This document shows positions 9,265 to 14,953 of a stretch of 14,953 nucleotides of DNA, one piece after another. Below the pieces are notes generated by a model. It had not been told where the DNA came from. It did no database searches and saw nothing but the letters and a program-made list of their open reading frames with translations. Made by a program: the position numbers and the translations under genes. The stretch's first letter is position 1, and each line of letters begins with the position of its first letter. This DNA comes from Novosphingobium sp. Its GTDB lineage: Bacteria; Pseudomonadota; Alphaproteobacteria; Sphingomonadales; Sphingomonadaceae. The stretch lies in assembly GCA_021299075.1 (NCBI GenBank), contig JAJTFU010000058.1:1-14953 (forward strand). Reading direction: 5' to 3'.

Positions 9265-10584
9265 ATGAAGAATCGTCTGCTGGGGATCGCTTCGGCGCTG
9301 GTGCTGGGGCTGGTAGGGGTCCAAGCCCAGGCGCAAGATACGCTGCCGCCGGATAAGGCCAAGTTCCGCGCTCTCTACAAGGAGATGGTAGAGACCGATA
9401 CCTCGATCACCACCGGCAGCTGCACCGCGCTGGCCGGGAAGCTCGAGGCGCACATGCTGGCCAATGGCTTCCAGCAATCGGAACTGACCCGGTTTTCCGT
9501 GCCGGAACATCCCAAGGAGGGCGGCCTCGTCGCCGTCTACCCGGGTACCTCGAAGACGCTGAAGCCGATGCTGCTGCTTGGCCATATCGACGTGGTCGTC
9601 GCCAAGCGTGAGGACTGGACCCGCGATCCCTACACCCTGTTCGAGGAAGACGGCTATTTCTATGGCCGCGGCACCTCTGACATGAAGGCGCTCGCCGCGA
9701 TCTGGGTCGACATGCTCGAACGCTTCCGGGCCGAAGGCTACAAGCCCAAGCGGACGATCAAGCTGGCGCTGACTTGCGGCGAGGAAACCAGCTGGGCCTT
9801 CAACGGTGCGCGCTGGCTGACCGAGAACCGGCGCGACCTGATCGATGCCGAATTCGTCCTCAACGAAGGCGGCGGCGGGCGCACCGATGGCAAGGGCACG
9901 GTCGTCGCGCAGAATTTCCATGTCGGCGAAAAGACCGTTGGCAATTACCGGATCGAGGCGACCAATCCCGGCGGCCACTCGTCAATCCCGATCCGCGACA
10001 ACGCGATTTACGAGCTGTCCGATGCGCTGGTGAAGCTGCGCGAGTTCGAATTCCCGGTCATGCTCAACGATACCACGCGGGCCTACTTCTCGCGGCTGGG
10101 TGCCGGCCGGACTGACGAGATGGGCAAGGCCATGCTGGCCGTGGTCGCCAATCCACAGGACAAGGCGGCCGTCGCGGTGCTCGACAAGGACCGGATGTAT
10201 CACTCGATGCTGCGCACCACTTGCGTCGCCACACAGCTTGATGGCGGCCATGCCAACAATGCCCTGCCGCAGCGCGCCGGAGCGCTGATCAACTGCCGGA
10301 TCTTCCCGGGTGTCGGTTACGAAGAGGTCCGCAAGACGCTGGAACAGGTGATCGCCGATCCGCGGAGCGTGCCGCTGGTGCCGATGATGTCGACCGGCGG
10401 GACTGATGGGATCTATTTCGGCGCGATCGGCATCCCGTCCTATGGCCCGCCGGGGCTCTATGGCGATCCGGATGGAAATGGCGCGCACGGGCTCAACGAG
10501 CGGGCAATCGTCAAGGCGGTCTATACCGGGCGCGACATGCTGACCGAACTGGTCAAGGCCTATGCCAGCCCGAAGGGGCGCTGA
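9265..10584 (+). CDS. Exported M20-family metallopeptidase, with a 35-residue internal gap
   Basis: A 439-residue M20/M25/M40 zinc hydrolase that would cleave a peptide or amide bond. An N-terminal signal peptide ends near VQAQA, so it is likely periplasmic. All catalytic positions are present: H107/D109 (GHIDVV), D139 (GRGTSDMK), E173/E174 (CGEET), E201 (NEGG) and H408 (GAHGLNE). The lid domain has NPGGHSS (234-240). GAAGGG lies 8 nt before the ATG. Compared with the adjacent paralogue it jumps from IADPRS straight to VPLVPMM near 10360-10371. It lacks 35 residues that span the end of the lid domain and the first helix of the second catalytic segment. The frame is kept, but folding may be compromised. 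It probably forms an operon with the next gene (13 nt gap). Confidence 0.9.
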   Translation: MKNRLLGIASALVLGLVGVQAQAQDTLPPDKAKFRALYKEMVETDTSITTGSCTALAGKLEAHMLANGFQQSELTRFSVPEHPKEGGLVAVYPGTSKTLKPMLLLGHIDVVVAKREDWTRDPYTLFEEDGYFYGRGTSDMKALAAIWVDMLERFRAEGYKPKRTIKLALTCGEETSWAFNGARWLTENRRDLIDAEFVLNEGGGGRTDGKGTVVAQNFHVGEKTVGNYRIEATNPGGHSSIPIRDNAIYELSDALVKLREFEFPVMLNDTTRAYFSRLGAGRTDEMGKAMLAVVANPQDKAAVAVLDKDRMYHSMLRTTCVATQLDGGHANNALPQRAGALINCRIFPGVGYEEVRKTLEQVIADPRSVPLVPMMSTGGTDGIYFGAIGIPSYGPPGLYGDPDGNGAHGLNERAIVKAVYTGRDMLTELVKAYASPKGR

Positions 10585-10597
10585 GGGGGTTATGCAA

Positions 10598-12031
10598 ATG
10601 CTGAAAACCGGGATCACGCTGGCCTTTGCGCTGGCGGCAACCACCGCGCTGGCCCAGCCCCAGAGTGGGTCGGCGCCGCTTTCCCCGCAGAAGGCGGAAT
10701 TGCGCGAACTGTTCAAGGAGATGATCGAGACCGACACTTCGATCACCACTGGCAGCTGCACGCTGGCGGCCGAGCGGGTGGCGGCGCGGATGAAGGCGGC
10801 CGGGTTCAAGGATGACCAGCTGACCCTCTTTGCCGATCCGGCTCGTCCGAAGGAAGGCGGGCTCGTTGCCGTCTTGCCCGGCAGCTCGAAGACGCTGAAG
10901 CCGCTGCTGCTGATCGCCCATATCGATGTTGTCGCCGCCAAGCGTGCCGACTGGGAGCGCGATCCCTATCAGCTGATCGAGGAAGACGGCTATTTCTATG
11001 GCCGCGGCACCTCCGATACCAAGGGGCTGGCCGCGATCTGGACCGATATCCTGATCCAGCACGCCAAGGCCGGCACGCGGGCCAAGCGCACGCTGAAAAT
11101 GGCATTGACCTGTGGTGAGGAAACCAATGGCGCCTTCAACGGGGCCGAATGGCTGGCCGCCAACAAGCGCGAGCTGATCGACGCCGAGTTCGCGCTCAAT
11201 GAAGGCGGCGGGGGCGGCACCAATGGCAAGGCGGTCGCCAAGGGCGGCAAGGTGGTCGAGCAGGCGATTCAGGTCGGCGAGAAGACCTTTGCCAACTATC
11301 AGCTCGAAGCGCGCAATCCCGGCGGCCACAGCTCCGTCCCGCGGCCCGATAATGCGATCTATCAGCTCGCCTCCGCGCTCAAGAAGATCGAGGCTTACAG
11401 CTTCCCGGTCGAGTTCACCGACACTACCCGGACCTATTTCAAGGTAGCCGGGGCCGGGCGCGGCGATGAAGTGGGCAAGGCGATGGTTGCCCTGGCCAAC
11501 AACCCGGCCGACAAGGCGGCCGAGGCGCTCATCAACACCGAACCGTTCCTCCATTCCAATGTGCGCACCACTTGCGTGGCGACGATGCTGGACGCCGGCC
11601 ATGCCCGCAACGCGCTGCCGCAGCGGGCTCAGGCCAATGTGAATTGCCGGATCTTCCCGGGCCATTCGGTTGAGGCGATCCGCCAGGAGCTGTCCACGAT
11701 CATCGGCGATCCCGGCGTGACCGTTACCGCTCTCCCGCCGCTGCGCCCGACCCCGCCCAACCCGCCGCTTGATCCCAAGGTGGTCGAACCGGCGCGCAAG
11801 CTGGTGGCCAAGTATTTCCCGGGCGTGCCGCTCGTGCCGGTGATGGCCAACGGCTACACCGACGCGACTTTCCTCGGTGCAGTCGGCATCCCGACCTACG
11901 GCGTGCCAGGGATGTGGGGCGATACCGACGGCAACGGCGTCCACGGCCTTAACGAGCGGCTGGAAGTCGCCGCGCTCTATACCGGGCGTGATTTCCTGGG
12001 CGAACTGGTTGCGGCCTACGCCGGCAAGTAG
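10598..12031 (+). CDS. Exported M20-family metallopeptidase (second copy)
   Basis: A 477-residue paralogue of the preceding gene, full length for the family. The signal peptide is MLKTGITLAFALAATTALA. Catalytic residues are H108/D110 (AHIDVV), D140 (GRGTSDTKG), E174/E175 (CGEET), E202 (NEGG) and H449 (GVHGLNE). The lid domain carries NPGGHSS. The stretch missing in copy one is present here (VTALPPLRPTPPNPPLDPK to KYFPG). I chose ATG 10598 because GAGGGGG (10583-10589) then has an 8-nt spacer. ATG 10592 in the same frame would leave only 2 nt. The substrate is unknown; dipeptides or N-acyl amino acids are typical for the family. A tandem duplication is the simplest origin for the pair. Confidence 0.92.
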   Translation: MLKTGITLAFALAATTALAQPQSGSAPLSPQKAELRELFKEMIETDTSITTGSCTLAAERVAARMKAAGFKDDQLTLFADPARPKEGGLVAVLPGSSKTLKPLLLIAHIDVVAAKRADWERDPYQLIEEDGYFYGRGTSDTKGLAAIWTDILIQHAKAGTRAKRTLKMALTCGEETNGAFNGAEWLAANKRELIDAEFALNEGGGGGTNGKAVAKGGKVVEQAIQVGEKTFANYQLEARNPGGHSSVPRPDNAIYQLASALKKIEAYSFPVEFTDTTRTYFKVAGAGRGDEVGKAMVALANNPADKAAEALINTEPFLHSNVRTTCVATMLDAGHARNALPQRAQANVNCRIFPGHSVEAIRQELSTIIGDPGVTVTALPPLRPTPPNPPLDPKVVEPARKLVAKYFPGVPLVPVMANGYTDATFLGAVGIPTYGVPGMWGDTDGNGVHGLNERLEVAALYTGRDFLGELVAAYAGK

Positions 12032-12051
12032 CTCTGCCCAAGATCACATCA

Positions 12052-12066
12052 GAGCGCTTTACGCTC
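12052..12066 (+). terminator. Small hairpin after the M20 pair
   Basis: GAGCG (12052-12056) pairs with CGCTC (12062-12066) around CTTTA. A competing stem, GCTCTG (12031-12036) with CAGAGC (12050-12055), starts at the last base of the M20 stop codon. Neither has a T tract. Either could weakly separate the peptidase operon from the nitroreductase operon. Confidence 0.25.
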
Positions 12067-12119
12067 CCGATATGATTTGATATCGAACTATATAGTTTGA
12101 CATCGAATCATATCGGGAG
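12064..12119 (+). promoter_or_regulatory. 56-bp near-perfect palindrome, probable MarR operator / SD-sequestering hairpin
   Basis: The arms 12064-12091 and 12092-12119 are inverted copies matching at 25 of 28 positions, with the centre between 12091 and 12092. Two of the three mismatches become G-U pairs in RNA. Nested inside are a perfect 12-bp core, AACTATATAGTT (12086-12097), the palindrome CGATAT-N6-ATATCG (12068-12085), and two direct copies of TTTGAYATCGAA (12076-12087 and 12096-12107) spaced 20 bp apart. The right arm ends in TCGGGAG, which contains most of the Shine-Dalgarno GGGAGG (12115-12120) of the nitroreductase gene. MarR proteins bind such palindromes, and the operon encodes one. 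A promoter is not clearly resolved; TATGAT (12071-12076) is a possible -10. Confidence 0.75.
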
Positions 12120-12125
12120 GGCGCC

Positions 12126-13247
12126 ATGGCATCGCGCCGGCAGATCATCGTGGGGCTTGGCGGGGTGCTGGTCGCCGGGGCGGCGGCGGGCACCTGGCGG
12201 GTGCTGCGCCAACCCGAAGCGGCGATTGCGCCCTGGACGGGGCTGGACCAGCCGGTGGCCGATCCCCGGCTCGATGCCTTCCGTCATGCCATCCTCGCCC
12301 CCAATCCGCACAACCGCCAGCCTTGGCTGATCCGGCTGGAGGGCCAGGATAGTGCCGTGCTGACCTGCGATCTGACCAAGCGGCTGCCGCAGACCGATCC
12401 GTTCGATCGGCAGATTATCATCGGCTTCGGCACTTTCATCGAGCTGGCCAGCATCGCCGCGAGTGGCAGGGGCTATCGTCTGCTGGTCGAACCTTTCCCC
12501 GATGGCGAACCGCAGCCCCGGATTGACGAGCGGCCGGTTGCGGGGCTGCGGTTTGTCGCCGATCCCGCGCTCCGCCCCGATCCGCTGCTTGCGGCGATAG
12601 CTGAACGGAGGACCAATCGGCAGGTCTACCGCGCGTTACCGTCGGGCCGGCTCGCCGCCCTGGCCGAACCGGGAGTGACGCTGAGCGAGAATCCGGTGAT
12701 GCTCGGCCAATTGCGCGAGCTTGCTGTCGCGGCGATCACCTGCGAGATGCACACGCCGCCCGCGCATAAGGAAAGCATCGACCTGATGCGGATCGGCGCG
12801 ACCGAAATCGATGCCCAGCCTGATGGTCTGGCCCTGTCGGGTCCGATGATCGAAGCCACTGCGCTGCTCGGCATAACCACGCGCGCTAGCCTGGCCGATC
12901 CGGCCAGCACCGCCTTCCGGCTCGGGCTAGAGGACCTGGAACGGACCTATGGCTCGATCCCCGCCGCCGGCTGGATCGTCACGCCTGACAATAGCCGCGC
13001 CAGCCAGATCGCGGCGGGGCGCAGCTATGCCCGGCTGACCCTGCGCGCGGCAGCGGCCGGCATTGCGGTCCATCCGCTTAGTCAGTCTTTGCAGGAATAT
13101 CCGGAAATGGCAGACCTCTATGCGCGGGCTTATCGGCTGCTGGCGCCTGAGCCGGGGCAGCGGCTGCAGATGCTGGCGCGGCTGGGGCTGGCCGATCCGG
13201 TCCGCCCGGCTGCGCGCTACCCCCTGGAGGCACACTTGCGCGCATGA
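12126..13247 (+). CDS. Acg-type nitroreductase-like flavoprotein with Tat-like N-terminus
   Basis: A 373-residue member of the Acg branch of the nitroreductase superfamily (FMN-binding, two half-domains). The markers are APNPHNRQPW (58-67), where nitroreductases contact FMN, and AERRTNRQVYR (159-169). The N-terminus MASRRQIIVGLGGVLVAGAAAG has a twin-arginine pair before a hydrophobic stretch, so it may be exported folded with its flavin or anchored in the membrane. In related actinobacterial proteins FMN is sequestered and catalysis is poor, so the activity here is uncertain. GGGAGG lies 5 nt before the ATG and is buried in the upstream palindrome. The stop overlaps the marR start (ATGA at 13244-13247). 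The natural reading is a MarR-controlled stress or redox operon. Confidence 0.82.
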   Translation: MASRRQIIVGLGGVLVAGAAAGTWRVLRQPEAAIAPWTGLDQPVADPRLDAFRHAILAPNPHNRQPWLIRLEGQDSAVLTCDLTKRLPQTDPFDRQIIIGFGTFIELASIAASGRGYRLLVEPFPDGEPQPRIDERPVAGLRFVADPALRPDPLLAAIAERRTNRQVYRALPSGRLAALAEPGVTLSENPVMLGQLRELAVAAITCEMHTPPAHKESIDLMRIGATEIDAQPDGLALSGPMIEATALLGITTRASLADPASTAFRLGLEDLERTYGSIPAAGWIVTPDNSRASQIAAGRSYARLTLRAAAAGIAVHPLSQSLQEYPEMADLYARAYRLLAPEPGQRLQMLARLGLADPVRPAARYPLEAHLRA

Positions 13248-13696
13248 CCGACGATCCACTGGCCTTCCAGCTCTTCACCGAGATCGGCATTATCGACCAG
13301 CTCGGCGGCGCGGCGTTTGAACGGGCGTTGCCGGCCGGTCTGACCCGGGCCCAGTTCGGGGTGCTGCAGCATCTCTCTCGCCGCGCGCGGCCTAGCCAGT
13401 CACCCGGCACAATCGCGGCAGCGATGCAGGTCAGCCGCGCAACGATGACCAGCACGCTTGGCCGCCTCGCCAAGCGCGGGCTGGTGGCAATCGAGGATGA
13501 TCCGGCCGATGGCCGCGGCAAGCAGGTGCGCTTGACGGATGCAGGTGAGACCCTGCGCCAGGCCTGCATCGCTGCCGTCCTGCCGCTGTTGCCACTTGTG
13601 GGTCAGGCGCTGACCGCTGCGGAGCAGGACCAGATGCTGGGGCTGTTGCGCAAGTTGCGCGAGGTGCTCGACACGGCGCGCGACGCGGCACCATAA
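13244..13696 (+). CDS. MarR-family transcriptional regulator
   Basis: A 150-residue winged-helix regulator, the normal size for a MarR dimer subunit. The DNA-binding segment is visible: PGTIAAAMQVSRATMTSTLG (54-73), followed by the LAKRGLV turn. The wing has the typical DPADGRGKQVRLTDAG (86-101). Helices at both ends would form the dimer interface. The ATG lies within the stop of the nitroreductase gene, so the two are translationally coupled. This fits autoregulation through the palindrome at 12064-12119. There are no cysteines in the DNA-binding core that would suggest an OhrR-type thiol switch; C108 is the only one I see. The ligand is unknown. Confidence 0.92.
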   Translation: MTDDPLAFQLFTEIGIIDQLGGAAFERALPAGLTRAQFGVLQHLSRRARPSQSPGTIAAAMQVSRATMTSTLGRLAKRGLVAIEDDPADGRGKQVRLTDAGETLRQACIAAVLPLLPLVGQALTAAEQDQMLGLLRKLREVLDTARDAAP

Positions 13697-13738
13697 CCGA
13701 AAGGCCGCCGCGCCGGATGGGCGCGACGGCCTTTGGTT
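13695..13738 (+). terminator. Strong intrinsic-terminator-like hairpin after marR
   Basis: AACC-G-AAAGGCCG-C-CGCGCC (13695-13714) pairs with GGCGCG-A-CGGCCTTT-GGTT (13720-13738), leaving one bulged G and one C-A mismatch around the 5-nt loop GGATG. The stem overlaps the last bases of the marR stop codon. The downstream arm ends in TTTGGTTTG, a modest T-rich tail. It may serve both strands, because the small minus-strand gene points toward it. Confidence 0.72.
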
Positions 13739-13762
13739 TGGGAATGTGCTGTCCGCGCGGGA

Positions 13763-13780
13763 CGCCTGAAAGATCAGGCG
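13763..13780 (-). terminator. Perfect 7-bp hairpin at the stop of the small ORF
   Basis: CGCCTGA (13763-13769) pairs with TCAGGCG (13774-13780) around a 4-nt loop. Read on the minus strand, the stem includes the last sense codon bases and the TGA stop of the 27-codon ORF. There is no T run after it. It may protect or end the transcript together with the larger hairpin beyond. Confidence 0.4.
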
Positions 13781-13857
13781 AGGGTGGCGGAGAACATCAG
13801 ACCGCTCGTGCTGAGAGCGGCGATGATCGGCAGCACAAAGGCGGCGATGCTACGCAT
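13774..13857 (-). CDS. 27-residue hydrophobic small protein
   Basis: A short ORF encoding MRSIAAFVLPIIAALSTSGL followed by MFSATLA and a TGA stop. It has one basic residue at the N-terminus and then a continuous hydrophobic stretch, so it is either a one-helix membrane peptide or resembles a free signal peptide. Support comes from a perfect AGGAG (13864-13868 on the minus strand) with a 6-nt spacer before the ATG. Further support is the 7-bp hairpin at its stop and its position in an otherwise empty gap between marR and the ligase gene. I do not recognise a named family. Small hydrophobic proteins of this sort are often missed by gene finders. The function is unknown. Confidence 0.6.
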   Translation of the reverse strand: MRSIAAFVLPIIAALSTSGLMFSATLA

Positions 13858-13895
13858 TGTGTGCTCCTCTATGTGTTGTGCGACTGCTCATTCAG

Positions 13896-13971
13896 TTCGC
13901 ATTTGCAACATAAGCATTCTGGTAGAGATTGCCAGTGCAAAGGGCGAAATGTTTCTTGCGTATTTTGCAAC
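13896..13971. promoter_or_regulatory. Three related TTCGC/TTGC...TTTGCAA elements in the gap before the ligase gene
   Basis: TTCGCATTTGCAAC (13896-13909, plus), TTCGCCCTTTGCAC (13948-13935, minus) and TTGCGTATTTTGCAAC (13956-13971, plus; arms TTGC and GCAA) look like variants of one partly palindromic motif. They lie in the AT-richer 223-nt gap (13858-14080) between the divergent small ORF and the ligase. I could not place a convincing -35/-10 pair in this gap on either strand. Repeated binding sites for one regulator are a reasonable but unproved reading. Confidence 0.35.
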
Positions 13972-13979
13972 TTGAAAAT

Positions 13980-13993
13980 TTACGCCCCCGTAA
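13980..13993. promoter_or_regulatory. Palindromic operator candidate TTACG-N4-CGTAA
   Basis: Perfect 5-bp inverted arms (13980-13984 and 13989-13993) flank four C residues, about 88 nt upstream of the ligase ATG. TTTACG/CGTAAA-like palindromes are known from my recollection as sites of acyl-CoA-responsive regulators such as LiuR in other proteobacteria, and that would suit the downstream gene. No regulator for it is identified in the window. Confidence 0.4.
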
Positions 13994-14080
13994 CCATCGC
14001 GCGGCGCAGTCAGCGCTTGCATGGTGCTGGCCTGCTTGCTTGGGAGAAAGAAACAGAATCGCCAGAGAGGAAGCCCGCCG

Positions 14081-14953
14081 ATGATCGCCGATCCCGCCCT
14101 GCAGCTTGACCAGCCCTTCGGGTCCTTTCCCGGCCTGATCGCCGCCTGGGGTGAATACCGCGGCGATGCCCCGGCGCTGTACGATGGTGCGGTCACGCTC
14201 TCGTGGCGCGATACGGCCGACCGGGTTGAGCGGATCGCCGCGCGGCTTCAGGCCGATGGGCTGCAGCGCGGCCAGGCGGTAGCGATCCTCGGCACCACCA
14301 CGGTCAACTACGCGCTGATCTACCTTGCCGCGATCCGCGCCGGGGGCTGCGCCGCACCGCTCACCACCAGCGCCAGCCCGGAGCAGCTGGCGGGGATGGC
14401 GAAGGATTCGGGCGCGATCCACCTGTTCATCGACCGCGCCAAGCTGACCGAGCTGGGCGATTTCAAGCTGCCGATCGAACACCAGATCGTGCTGGATGAA
14501 GAGCTTGAGGCCTTCATGGCCGCTCCTGGCACCAAGGCTGCGCCGTTCGAGCCGGAAGACGCGGACCCGCTCAACATCATCTACTCCTCGGGCACCACCG
14601 GCATCCCCAAGGGCATCGTCCACAGCCACGGCATGCGCTGGCGGCAGATGACGTTCCGCGCCTCATTGAACTACGGCAAGGACAGCCGCACGCTGACTTC
14701 GACCCCGCTCTATTCCAACACCACCATGGCCGTGTTCCTGCCGACGATGTACTCGGGCGGCTATGTCTCGCGGATGGGCAAGTTCGATACCGAGAAGTGG
14801 CTGGAGCGCGCCCAGGCCGAGCGGTCACCCACACCATGCTGGTCCCGGTGCAGTACCGCCGGCTGATGCAGTTCGAGCGCTTCGACGACTATGACCTCTC
14901 GTCGATGAAGATGAAGTACTGCACCAGCGCGCCCTTCCCGGCCGACCTCAAGG
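14081..14953 (+). pseudogene. AMP-dependent acyl-CoA synthetase/ligase, 5' part, 1-nt frameshift
   Basis: The N-terminal part of a class I adenylate-forming enzyme that activates a carboxylic acid with ATP and normally passes it to CoA. The ATP-binding loop YSSGTTGIPKG is at 168-178. Preceding blocks fit the family: VTLSWRDTADRVERIAARL, and GQAVAILGTTTVNYALIYLA with AIRAGG. The ATG at 14081 is preceded by AGAGG with a 10-nt spacer. An in-frame ATG at 14021 has no support. The frame is lost at 14822-14826: after AERAQ-type sequence ending GAG CGG, one G is missing. The next frame then reads VTHTMLVPVQYRRLMQFERF and on to CTSAPFPADLK at the window edge. A single missing base in a G run may be a sequencing error. 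The substrate is not deducible and the C-terminal domain is outside the window. Confidence 0.85.

Noticed and set aside
9114..9362. N-terminal extension of GyrB to 9362
   Set aside because: The extension overlaps the divergent M20 start and its Shine-Dalgarno, and looks unlike GyrB. MSETPEN followed by the usual KVLKGLDAVRKRPGMYIG is a normal start.
10553..11944. 463-codon open frame on the minus strand across the second M20 gene
   Set aside because: It is a shadow of the GC-biased codons of the M20 gene. The product has no recognisable motif, while the plus strand shows a signal peptide and all M20 residues.
13717..14109. 130-codon plus-strand frame spanning the gap after marR
   Set aside because: Cys- and His-rich random-looking translation with no Shine-Dalgarno. 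It overlaps the terminator hairpin and the ligase start, and the small minus-strand ORF is better supported.

Overview
The window is high-GC, densely coded bacterial DNA. It most likely comes from a sphingomonad-type alphaproteobacterium (order Sphingomonadales). That placement is an inference from the GyrB architecture, the tandem secreted M20 peptidases and the general flavour of the proteins. It is not proven by any marker comparison.

Layout, left to right. (1) 1-2034: the 3' end of an AbgT-type transporter, a small four-helix membrane protein and a methylcrotonyl-CoA carboxylase beta subunit, linked by two ATGA stop/start overlaps. The carboxylase gene is broken by a loss of about 52 nt that removes its first glycine-rich oxyanion motif and shifts the frame. 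(2) 2134-3573: a lysophospholipid acyltransferase-like enzyme overlapping a DUF1295 (steroid 5-alpha-reductase-like) membrane enzyme that carries a 1-nt frameshift. (3) 3580-6095: a lipoprotein 5'-nucleotidase (minus strand) diverging from a TetR regulator, which has a well-formed promoter in the gap. (4) 6168-9113: a hotdog thioesterase convergent with gyrB (minus strand). (5) 9265-12031: two tandem, paralogous, exported M20 metallopeptidases. The first lacks 35 residues that the second has. (6) 12064-13738: an Acg-type nitroreductase translationally coupled to a MarR regulator, preceded by a 56-bp near-perfect palindrome that overlaps the ribosome binding site, and ending in a strong terminator-like hairpin. 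(7) 13774-14953: an unlisted 27-codon membrane ORF on the minus strand with a perfect Shine-Dalgarno, then an operator-rich gap, then the 5' part of an acyl-CoA synthetase with a 1-nt frameshift near the window end.

The most notable points are the palindrome in front of the nitroreductase-marR pair, the tiny ORF near 13.8 kb, and the concentration of lesions. Four of about fourteen genes look damaged: two by loss of one base in a run of C or G, one by a 52-nt out-of-frame loss, one by a 105-nt in-frame loss. This mix could mean an error-prone or draft assembly, or real gene decay, and the sequence alone cannot separate these. I saw no CRISPR array, tRNA, rRNA, insertion sequence or phage gene, and no convincing new multi-gene system.
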